This document shows positions 7,536 to 13,977 of a DNA stretch of 14,610 bases, piece by piece. The position numbers were made by a program, and so were the translations under genes. The notes beneath the pieces were generated by a model. The model searched no databases. It saw only the letters and a program-made list of their open reading frames with translations, and was not told where the DNA came from. Within the stretch, counting starts at the first letter, position 1, and each line of letters opens with the position of its first letter. This DNA comes from Planctomycetota bacterium (lineage in GTDB: Bacteria > Planctomycetota > Phycisphaerae > WQYP01): assembly GCA_021809365.1 (NCBI GenBank), contig JAKBAC010000080.1:1-14610 (forward strand), written 5' to 3'.

Positions 7536-7560
7536 CGCTTCCGGGCACGCCCAGGAAATG

Positions 7561-7597
7561 AAAATGGCCGGAAATCGTATGTCTGCGACATCCGGCC
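7561..7597 (-). terminator. Rho-independent terminator downstream of tRNA-Ser
   Basis: On the minus strand GGCCGGA (7597-7591) pairs perfectly with TCCGGCC (7572-7566). The loop holds a smaller TGTC-GCA-GACA hairpin. A T-rich ATTTTCATTT follows directly. The stem begins about ten bases after the tRNA 3' end, as expected for its terminator. Confidence 0.75.
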
Positions 7598-7607
7598 GCG
7601 GAAGAAA

Positions 7608-7694
7608 CGGAGAGAGTGGGATTCGAACCCACGGTGAGGTTGCCCCCACACACGACTTCCAATCGTGCTCCTTAAGCCACTCGGACATCTCTCC
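7608..7694 (-). tRNA. tRNA-Ser (anticodon GGA)
   Basis: 87 nt on the minus strand. The acceptor arm GGAGAGA (7694-7688) pairs with TCTCTCC (7615-7609), followed by discriminator G at 7608. The anticodon stem CACGA/TCGTG encloses the loop TTGGAAG, giving anticodon GGA for UCC and UCU serine codons. The T arm is GTGGG-TTCGAAT-CCCAC. A long extra arm between anticodon and T arms is the class II feature of serine tRNAs. CCA is not encoded. The gene has a promoter and a terminator of its own, so it is a single transcription unit at the boundary between the RHS region and the housekeeping genes. Confidence 0.96.
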
Positions 7695-7723
7695 ATGGCC
7701 TCGCCGAAGCGAAGATTATTAAG

Positions 7724-7750
7724 AGTATACTTTAACATACATTCCGTCAA
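7724..7750 (-). promoter_or_regulatory. Sigma70-type promoter for tRNA-Ser
   Basis: On the minus strand TTGACG (7750-7745) and TATACT (7729-7724) are separated by 15 bases, slightly short. The -10 ends about 30 bases before the tRNA 5' end, leaving room for a short leader. Confidence 0.7.
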
Positions 7751-7755
7751 ATTCG

Positions 7756-7785
7756 CGAATCGAACCGCGACGCTTCCGCGTCGGG
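7756..7785. repeat. 30-bp hairpin repeat, copy 1
   Basis: Identical to 7855-7884 except for one base. The core CGACGC-TTCC-GCGTCG is a perfect 6-bp stem. Read on the minus strand the loop is GGAA, a GNRA tetraloop. It looks like a short dispersed palindromic (REP-like) element. Confidence 0.75.
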
Positions 7786-7854
7786 ACGGGCCGGGGGTGG
7801 ATTGGATACGACCCTTGCCGCATTACGGTGCGGGCTTTTTCCGTGACCGCATCC

Positions 7855-7884
7855 CGAATCCAACCGCGACGCTTCCGCGTCGGG
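7855..7884. repeat. 30-bp hairpin repeat, copy 2, just downstream of ppk
   Basis: Same element as 7756-7785, with a stem at 7867-7872 and 7877-7882. It starts about 20 bases after the ppk stop and could stabilise the 3' end of the ppk message, but it lacks a T tract, so I do not call it a terminator. Confidence 0.75.
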
Positions 7885-7904
7885 CTATGGACGTTGGCGC
7901 GGGG

Positions 7905-10046
7905 TTACCGCATTGCGTTGTTGACGGCCTGGGCGATGGCGTGCTGGCGTTCAATGGCTAATTGCATCAATCGGGCCTGACTGCAGCGTTCCGGCTCATC
8001 GGGTGCGGGGTGCCGCTGTTTCCAGGTACCGTCCCCGGCCAAGTCCCATGCGTGCCGATTGTCGGCCAGCATGATATCCAGAATCTCCCGCAGGCGCTGG
8101 AAAAGCATTTGATTCTCAACGGGTGTGGCGGCTTCCACGCGGTGGCTTAAATTGCGACTCATCCAATCCGCAGAACCCATGTATATTTCACTTTGCCCAT
8201 CGTTGTGAAACCAGAACAGCCGGGAATGTTCCAGAAATCTGCCCACAATGCTGATCACCCGGATATTGTCACTTAAGCCCGGCACACCCGGCCGCAGGCA
8301 GCAGAACCCGCGCACGATCAAATCAATTTGCACGCCCGCCTGTGCCGCACGATAAAGCGTCTCGATAATTTCCATGTCTTCCAGGGCGTTCATTTTCGCG
8401 ATGATCCGCGCCGGCCGCCCCGCCTGGGCATGGGCGGTTTCACGCTGAATCATTTCCTGGAATCTGGTGCGCATGGTCACCGGTGCCACGAGCAATTTAT
8501 GATAACTGCTTTTCAGAGACCGGCCCGTCAAAAATGAAAAGAGGTTCACAACATCATCGCACAAATCTTCCCGGCACGTGAAAAGCCCTAAATCGGTATA
8601 CACTTCAGCAGTCCGCGAATTATAATTTCCGGTGGAAATATGGGCGTAGGACCTTACGGCGTTATCCTCCCGCCGCACCACCAGGGCAATTTTGGTATGG
8701 GTTTTCAGCCCCAGAATACCGTACACCACATGCGCTCCGGCACGCTCCAAAGCCTGCGCCCATTGGATGTTACTTTCTTCATCAAACCGGGCCTTGAGTT
8801 CCACCAGCACCGCCACCTGCTTGCCCATTTCCGCCGCCCGGGCCAATGCCGGAACAAACGGCGAATCACCACTGGTGCGATACAGCGTCATTTTAATCGC
8901 CAGCACCTGCGGGTCATTGACAGCGGTAAGAATAAAGCGTTCCACAGAACTGTTAAAACTTTCATAGGGGTGATGCACCAGAACATCGCTTTGCCGGATG
9001 ATGGCAAAAATACTGGCCTCGGCATCCGCCAGAGCCGGCGCACAAACCGGTGCCCACGTCGGCATGCGCAGGTCGGGAATGTCCAGCGTGGCCAGACTCA
9101 TCATATCGGCCAAACCCAGCGGCTCCGGTCCTTCTTCCAGATCTTCACTGCGCACTTCCAGGCCGTCGGTTAAATAATGCCGCATTTCTTCGGACATGCC
9201 GGAGGAAATCTGCACGCGCACGGTTTCCGCAAACCGTCTGGCTCGTAATTCCTCCTGCACTTCCTCCAGCAGATCTTCAGAATCTTCAATATCTTCGGCG
9301 GCTTCCACCTCCGCACTGCGGGTAACGCGGAAAAGTTGTGATTCCAGGACGTGCATTCCTGGAAAGAGCATTTCAAGCTGACCTTGAATAAGGCTTTCCA
9401 ACGGCACAAAAATCAGGCCCGTCGGGGCTTCCAGTTTAAACCAACGGGGAAATAGCCGCGGCACTTTTACCCGCGCAAAAAGTGCCTCGGGAAGCGCGGG
9501 CTGCCGCAATAATACACCAATGGAAATACTTAGATTGCTGATAAATGGAAAGGGATGACCGGGATCCACCGCCAAAGGCGTCAATACGGGGAAAATATAA
9601 CGCGTAAAATATTCCGCCGCGTGCGCCTGCTGGCCCTCCGTAAGTTCTTCATAGCGCCGCAGTGTGATACCGGCGTTAGCCAGCAAAGGTCTAAGTTCTC
9701 CGCGCCAGATCGTGTGCTGAATCGCCGCCATATTCGCCAGACGCTGGCGCACCAATTCAAGCTGGCGGCGGTGGGTCAGGCCGTCCGGACCAATTTCATT
9801 AGGTTTGCTGACGATCCAGCGCTTTAACAGGCTGATGCGCTTCATGAAGAATTCGTCGGTGTTGCCGGCAAAAATCGCCAGAAATTTTAAGCGCTCCAAC
9901 AATGGATTCCGCGTGTCCGCGGCTTCATGCAGCACGCGGGCATTAAAATCCAGCCAGCTTAAATCACGGTTGAAAAATCGAGTCTCCGGCTGCTCACCGG
10001 GCAGGGGCCGCAGATCGGCGGTGGCGTTTTCAGTGATGGTTGTCAT
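7905..10046 (-). CDS. ppk: Polyphosphate kinase (PPK1)
   Basis: A full-length 713-residue PPK1, which reversibly transfers the terminal phosphate of ATP to inorganic polyphosphate in the cytoplasm or at the membrane. The N-terminal domain has FNRDLSWLDFN (25-35) and LLERLKFLAIFAGNTDEFFM (49-68). The middle domain includes IFPVLTPLAVDPGHPFPFIS (151-170). An acidic stretch (about 248-268) lies inside it. The catalytic part contains the two histidines of the family: His469 in SYAHISTGNYN, the autophosphorylated one (E. coli His435), and His607 in FLEHSR (E. coli His592). SADWMSRNLSHRVE (625-638) follows. The C-terminal end is rich in charged residues. The ATG at 10044-10046 fits the family's N-terminus, though the ribosome binding site is weak. 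An 86-bp gap separates it from the upstream glycosyltransferase-like gene, with paired direct repeats in it. There is no neighbouring ppx or phosphate gene. Confidence 0.97.
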   Translation of the reverse strand: MTTITENATADLRPLPGEQPETRFFNRDLSWLDFNARVLHEAADTRNPLLERLKFLAIFAGNTDEFFMKRISLLKRWIVSKPNEIGPDGLTHRRQLELVRQRLANMAAIQHTIWRGELRPLLANAGITLRRYEELTEGQQAHAAEYFTRYIFPVLTPLAVDPGHPFPFISNLSISIGVLLRQPALPEALFARVKVPRLFPRWFKLEAPTGLIFVPLESLIQGQLEMLFPGMHVLESQLFRVTRSAEVEAAEDIEDSEDLLEEVQEELRARRFAETVRVQISSGMSEEMRHYLTDGLEVRSEDLEEGPEPLGLADMMSLATLDIPDLRMPTWAPVCAPALADAEASIFAIIRQSDVLVHHPYESFNSSVERFILTAVNDPQVLAIKMTLYRTSGDSPFVPALARAAEMGKQVAVLVELKARFDEESNIQWAQALERAGAHVVYGILGLKTHTKIALVVRREDNAVRSYAHISTGNYNSRTAEVYTDLGLFTCREDLCDDVVNLFSFLTGRSLKSSYHKLLVAPVTMRTRFQEMIQRETAHAQAGRPARIIAKMNALEDMEIIETLYRAAQAGVQIDLIVRGFCCLRPGVPGLSDNIRVISIVGRFLEHSRLFWFHNDGQSEIYMGSADWMSRNLSHRVEAATPVENQMLFQRLREILDIMLADNRHAWDLAGDGTWKQRHPAPDEPERCSQARLMQLAIERQHAIAQAVNNAMR

Positions 10047-10083
10047 GCAGGCATCCGCAACTTTCTTTGTATCCAGCTATTTT

Positions 10084-10104
10084 TACCACTATGAGCCTAC
10101 CACT
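10084..10104 (-). promoter_or_regulatory. Pair of 7-bp direct repeats upstream of ppk
   Basis: AGTGGTA occurs twice on the minus strand (10104-10098 and 10090-10084), a 14-bp period, about 38-58 bases before the ppk start. The placement suits an activator or repressor site, but two 7-mers can occur by chance and they do not match the Pho box I know. Confidence 0.3.
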
Positions 10105-10132
10105 GCGGGGTCGGTTTTGCCAAATCCGAATA

Positions 10133-11290
10133 TTAAGAAGGCAATTGGACAGGCTGTTTCAGGCCCGGATCGGCGGTGAGCTGTCCATGAATGGAATCCA
10201 ACTGGCTGCTGAATAATTCCGGTTTAGCCAGTTGGTCATACGCCGCCTTGGCACCAGCGCCGATTTTGGCCGCCAAAGCCGGGGCTTCAATCAGGGCATT
10301 AAGCCGGGCGGCCAATTCGCGCGGACTATCCGGGGGTGCTAATAGGGCACTGGTTCCGTTTTCCAGCAGTTCACAGATTTGATCGGTCTTGGCGCTGATA
10401 ATCGGCTTGCCCAGGGCCATGGCGGCTAACAGGCTGCTGACACCCGCCGACCGCTTGGGCGCAAAAAGGAAATAATCTGCCACGCCCGCCAATTGACCCC
10501 ACGTGTAGCGGGCGGGGGCAATGGTGATCAATTGCGGGTCCTTAAGGGTTCTCGCAAAGGACTGGTAGCCCGCATAAGGGTTCACGGCCTCTTTCCGCGG
10601 CACATCATCATTGCGGATTAATGCCCAGAGATCAGCGTTCATTTCCCCCACAATCCCCACCGCCCAGATACCCAGATCATGGCGGATGGATTCTTCCGAC
10701 CAGCCGCCAAGAAACACGACCGGTCCTTCCCGCGATTGCATTCCCAGAGATCGCCGCAAGTTGGCGGGCAAGGCTTTGGCCTCGGGAGCCAGCCAGCCTG
10801 CGGGACTCACCCGCGCCACATTGTTACGCGGAATTCCACCGGCGTGCAGTGCGGTGTGCACACATCGCCAGGGAGTAATAAGCAACCAGACCGCCCGCGC
10901 CATATTCCGCTGCAAGTGCCGCATTTGCGCTGCCGTGGGAGGGGTTTGGATAAATGCGATTCGCCCGCCCGAAAATTCCCGCAGGCGACTGGCGGCCGCC
11001 AGACTCCAATACCCCCACGCATGGATATGCGTTGGATTGTTTTTTTTCACCCATTGGGTCAGGAACCGCCCCATTGTGGGATCCCACCGCGCCAGCGTGC
11101 GATTCCACGTGATGTTCTTTTTGGGAATCCCGGCATCCATGGCCGCCTGCAGCCAGCCATTATGACCAAAGATCAAAACATGATGCTTTCCCGGCACACA
11201 ATTTACCGCCAGGGCAATGGTATCTAACACATCCATGCCGCTGGTAGGATCAACCAGGTGTACAATATTGTTCAAGGACCGATACTCCAT
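10133..11290 (-). CDS. GT-B-type glycosyltransferase-like protein, degenerate E-x7-E motif
   Basis: The product is about 385 residues from the ATG at 11288-11290. A TTG five codons upstream (11305) is less likely. The C-terminal half has the GT4-type nucleotide-sugar binding pattern: a Rossmann-like strand at VVFLGGW, the segment LLAAMALGKPIISAKTDQIC and then ELLENGTSALLAPPDSPREL, as in family 1/4 transferases that read EAMALGKPVI and then NG-LV-P-D-. The N-terminal half (VHLVDPTSGMDVLDTIALAV, THIHAWGYWSLAA) looks like an acceptor domain. In ordinary members the motif is E-x7-E. Here the two glutamates are replaced by Ser and Ala (in SAGVSSLLAAMA), so catalysis may be altered or lost, or the gene may be a non-catalytic relative. 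The acceptor is unknown. The gene lies alone between ppk and pyrK with no other polysaccharide genes. Confidence 0.75.
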   Translation of the reverse strand: MEYRSLNNIVHLVDPTSGMDVLDTIALAVNCVPGKHHVLIFGHNGWLQAAMDAGIPKKNITWNRTLARWDPTMGRFLTQWVKKNNPTHIHAWGYWSLAAASRLREFSGGRIAFIQTPPTAAQMRHLQRNMARAVWLLITPWRCVHTALHAGGIPRNNVARVSPAGWLAPEAKALPANLRRSLGMQSREGPVVFLGGWSEESIRHDLGIWAVGIVGEMNADLWALIRNDDVPRKEAVNPYAGYQSFARTLKDPQLITIAPARYTWGQLAGVADYFLFAPKRSAGVSSLLAAMALGKPIISAKTDQICELLENGTSALLAPPDSPRELAARLNALIEAPALAAKIGAGAKAAYDQLAKPELFSSQLDSIHGQLTADPGLKQPVQLPS

Positions 11291-11367
11291 GTTGCGCCAC
11301 CGCAAGGCGATAACTCATAAGCCTCTGGCGGAAACTCGGGGCGGAAATTCCCATCCTCATCCGCCGA

Positions 11368-12345
11368 TTATTGCCACAGTATATCCGCGGTGTTAAATAC
11401 CGGGCCGTCTTTACAGGTCAATTTATAGACCCAGTCTTCCGATGCGGCGGGACGGTATTTTATGACACAACTCTGGCAGGTTCCCATGCCACATGCCATG
11501 GGCTGCTCCAGGGATGCATAACAGGGAAGCTGTAACTCTGCCGCCACCAGCGCTGTGGCCCGCATCATCGGCGTTGGCCCGCAGCAGAATACTACGGCAC
11601 CATTTTGCGGTTTCGACCGGCAATACCGTTGCAAGGCCTGTGTTACAAAGCCCTTTTGGCCCAGGGAGCCATCATCGGTAGCGATGAGAGTCGGGGTGTT
11701 AAATGCCGTAAATTCCCGCACATTCAACGCCGGTTCCAAACCAACGGAACCGATAATATGCAAAGGAATTAAATCCGCCCGTTGTGCTCCAATAAAAGCC
11801 AGTGCATTGATCCCCTGCCGCTGGAGTTTTTTCGCCAGATAAATCATAGGCGGGATTCCCACCCCCCCACCAACCAGCAGAGCCGTGGTCATTTCCTGCG
11901 GCAACGAAAAACCATGCCCCAACGGTCCCAGGATAGAGATATTATCGCCAACAGTTAACGCCGCCATGCGCCCGGTTGTCTTACCGATCACCCGATAAAT
12001 CAGATCAATTTCACTGTATCCGCTCACCGGATCATCCCACCGTCCCGCGATGGAAAACGGGCGGCGAAGATAAGGTTGCGGCCCCAGAAGATCAGGACCG
12101 TGAAACGCCGGCGGCACCATTCCCGGTTTCCAGCGTAACTGGGGATAGGCCGGGGCCATCGCCGCTTCTGAAGCTTCAGACCCACCATCCGCCTCGCACA
12201 ACACCTGAACAAACTGCCCCGGCTCGCTGGGCGGAAAATGAGACACGCGCAACCGCAATAAAAAATGCTCGCGACAAACATTAATATTGGCCGCCACCCG
12301 GGCATCAAATTGCCCCCGTTTAGCACCGGCATCCCCGGTAGACAT
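11368..12345 (-). CDS. pyrK: Dihydroorotate dehydrogenase electron-transfer subunit
   Basis: PyrK passes electrons from the flavin of class 1B dihydroorotate dehydrogenase (PyrD) through FAD and a 2Fe-2S cluster to NAD, a step of pyrimidine synthesis. It belongs to the ferredoxin-reductase-like family. The FAD-binding pair is RRPFSIA with YRVIGKTTGRMAAL, and GPLGHGF follows. The NAD-binding glycine loop is LLVGGGVGIPPMIYLA. The cluster motif near the C-terminus is CGMGTCQSC then YKLTCKDGPVF, i.e. C-x4-C-x2-C-x17-C. The ATG at 12343-12345 is chosen because the family's sequence begins just after it (FDARV). In-frame ATGs at 12369 and 12372, and a TTG at 12399, would lengthen it, and no start has a good ribosome binding site. 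A stretch of about 30 residues between the beta segments (about 70-105, Gly/Pro/Glu-rich) is longer than in compact PyrK. The partner pyrD is not in the window. An unrelated reductase subunit of the same family is the alternative. Confidence 0.88.
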   Translation of the reverse strand: MSTGDAGAKRGQFDARVAANINVCREHFLLRLRVSHFPPSEPGQFVQVLCEADGGSEASEAAMAPAYPQLRWKPGMVPPAFHGPDLLGPQPYLRRPFSIAGRWDDPVSGYSEIDLIYRVIGKTTGRMAALTVGDNISILGPLGHGFSLPQEMTTALLVGGGVGIPPMIYLAKKLQRQGINALAFIGAQRADLIPLHIIGSVGLEPALNVREFTAFNTPTLIATDDGSLGQKGFVTQALQRYCRSKPQNGAVVFCCGPTPMMRATALVAAELQLPCYASLEQPMACGMGTCQSCVIKYRPAASEDWVYKLTCKDGPVFNTADILWQ

Positions 12346-12549
12346 GCCGACATTTTCAAAAAACTGCATCATCCGCAAAAGCATAACGCACCGCACCAAA
12401 GCCTGCCAGCGGAGATTTCGACGGCGGAATTCGGGGGCGCGGGAACATTTCGGGGCAACGCGAGCGTGTGGCGAAGCTTCACATAGCCGACGGCTTTATG
12501 GTGGTATTACGCAGATCGTGGGAACGGAGGGATGCAATCACATTCGAAA

Positions 12550-13872
12550 CTATGTGACCATGGCATCACGCATGGCTTGTTCAGCAAGGGCAATTGTTTT
12601 TTCGATGTCTTTTTCAGTGTGAGCGGCACTGATAAACCAGGCCTCAAACTGGGACGGCGGGATCAACACCCCGCCATCCAGGAGCACCTGGAAGAATTTT
12701 GCATACGATGACTGATTGCACTGTAGAGCGTCAGCGTAATTTTTTACTGCGGTGCCGCCGGGTGAGAAAAATGGTGTGATCATGCTGCCGCAACGTTGTA
12801 CGGATAGCGGGCACGCGGCCGCCAGGGCGCTTTGCCGCAGGCCGTCTTCCAGCAGCTTGCCTGATACTTCAAGACGTTGATATATGTCGGTCTCTTGTAG
12901 AAGTCGTAACGTGGTGATTCCTGCCTGCATGGCCAATGGATTGCCCGAAAGTGTTCCGGCCTGATAGACGGGTCCGGCCGGGGATACCAGATTCATAATA
13001 TCCCGCCGCCCGCCATACGCCCCCACCGGCAGGCCGCCGCCGATGATCTTTCCCAGACAGGTTAAATCCGGCGTCACGGCCAACAGTCCCTGCGCACCCG
13101 AGGGATGCACGCGAAAACCCGTCATTACTTCATCAAAAATCAGCAGCGCCCCCGCCGCGTCGCACAATTTCCGTAACGCTTGAAGATAATCAGCCTGCGG
13201 CGTGACCACACCAATATTACCCATGATCGGTTCAGTAATAACCGCTGCGATCTGCGGGCCGAATTTTGCGAAAACTTCCTGCGCCGCCGACAGGTCATTA
13301 AAAGCAATGACCATCGTGTTGGCCGTGACGCTTTCCGGAATGCCCGGACTGCTGGGGTGACCGTGCGTGGTAGCGCCGCTGCCGGCCTGCACCAGCAGCG
13401 AATCAACATGTCCATGGTATCCACCGGCCATTTTGACAATCAGCGATCGTCCGGTAAATCCCCGTGCCAGCCGCAGGGCACTCATGACCGCTTCCGTACC
13501 GCTATTAACAAAGCGGATCATTTCGACCGCCGGCATGGCCTGACGGATCATGGCCGCGAGTTCAATTTCCGATGCGCTGCAACAGCCAAAGCTGCTGCCG
13601 TGGCTGATCTGTTTGGCCACTGCCGCCTGAACCGCCGGATGGGAATGCCCCAGAATTAAAGGGCCGTAGCTCATGACGTAATCAATGTAGGAATTACCGT
13701 CTACATCAATAATTGCCGGGCCTTCGCCGGATTGAATAAACAACGCATCGCGTCCCACGCTCTTAAATGATCGCACGGGCGACGAGACGCCACCGGGCAT
13801 GAGATCCCGCGCTTTGGCGAAAAGAGCCTCCGATTTGGCATAACGACTCACAGGCGATGCTTTTTTCTTCAT
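12550..13872 (-). CDS. hemL: Glutamate-1-semialdehyde 2,1-aminomutase
   Basis: HemL converts glutamate-1-semialdehyde to 5-aminolevulinate, using pyridoxal phosphate, the second committed step of the C5 route to haem and other tetrapyrroles. From the ATG at 13870-13872 it has 440 residues, close to the family's usual 420-450. The signature elements are in order: SEALFAKARDLMPGGVSSPV near the start, DVDGNSYIDYVMSYGPLILGHSHP (56-79), NSGTEAVMSALRLARGFTGR (123-142, substrate and cofactor binding), AGGYHGHVDSLLVQAGSG, FDEVMTGFR (246-254) and the cofactor lysine in CLGKIIGGGLPVGAYGG (Lys275). The last part, YAKFFQVLLDGGVLIPPSQFEAWF, is typical. A TTG at 13926 would extend it by 18 residues (MENCKQP...), but the family's N-terminus matches the shorter form. 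Divergent from the XRE regulator upstream and about 200 bp from pyrK. No other tetrapyrrole gene is present in the window. Confidence 0.97.
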   Translation of the reverse strand: MKKKASPVSRYAKSEALFAKARDLMPGGVSSPVRSFKSVGRDALFIQSGEGPAIIDVDGNSYIDYVMSYGPLILGHSHPAVQAAVAKQISHGSSFGCCSASEIELAAMIRQAMPAVEMIRFVNSGTEAVMSALRLARGFTGRSLIVKMAGGYHGHVDSLLVQAGSGATTHGHPSSPGIPESVTANTMVIAFNDLSAAQEVFAKFGPQIAAVITEPIMGNIGVVTPQADYLQALRKLCDAAGALLIFDEVMTGFRVHPSGAQGLLAVTPDLTCLGKIIGGGLPVGAYGGRRDIMNLVSPAGPVYQAGTLSGNPLAMQAGITTLRLLQETDIYQRLEVSGKLLEDGLRQSALAAACPLSVQRCGSMITPFFSPGGTAVKNYADALQCNQSSYAKFFQVLLDGGVLIPPSQFEAWFISAAHTEKDIEKTIALAEQAMRDAMVT

Positions 13873-13912
13873 TGCCAAAGTGTAACACGCGGCACAAAGA
13901 TTTACAGGCTGC

Positions 13913-13941
13913 TTGCAATTTTCCAACCTTTTTAGTATGTT
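13913..13941 (+). promoter_or_regulatory. Probable promoter of the XRE regulator
   Basis: TTGCAA (13913-13918) and TATGTT (13936-13941) are 17 bases apart, a sigma70-like pair. The predicted start point falls inside the downstream inverted repeat. The coding ATG is about 37 bases past the -10. Confidence 0.5.
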
Positions 13942-13957
13942 TGTTGTTTAACAAACA
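13938..13957. promoter_or_regulatory. Perfect 8-bp inverted repeat, probable operator
   Basis: TGTTTGTT (13938-13945) and AACAAACA (13950-13957) are exact complements around a 4-bp spacer (GTTT). The site lies between the divergent hemL and XRE genes, overlaps the -10 box and the expected start point of the XRE promoter, and is about 20 bases before its start codon. The form suits binding by a dimeric helix-turn-helix repressor, probably the adjacent regulator acting on itself. Confidence 0.65.
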
Positions 13958-13963
13958 GATTTT

Positions 13964-13970
13964 AGGGGTG
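13964..13970 (+). promoter_or_regulatory. Ribosome binding site of the XRE regulator
   Basis: AGGGGTG is seven bases before the ATG at 13978. It is the clearest Shine-Dalgarno sequence among the housekeeping-side genes and supports this start. Confidence 0.7.
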
Positions 13971-13977
13971 TAGTGCT

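Noticed and set aside
7811..7840. Hairpin followed by TTTTT on the plus strand between tRNA and ppk
   Set aside because: No plus-strand gene precedes it and the stem has a bulge. On the minus strand the T tract is on the wrong side, so it cannot serve ppk.
8640..9173. 177-codon plus-strand reading inside ppk
   Set aside because: ppk is certain here from both catalytic histidines. The antisense reading is a by-product of codon bias.
12400..12549. Gap between hemL and pyrK, checked for a terminator, small gene or RNA
   Set aside because: Only short imperfect stems were seen, such as AGCC-GTC-GGCT and CACAT/ATGTG, without a T tract or a credible reading.
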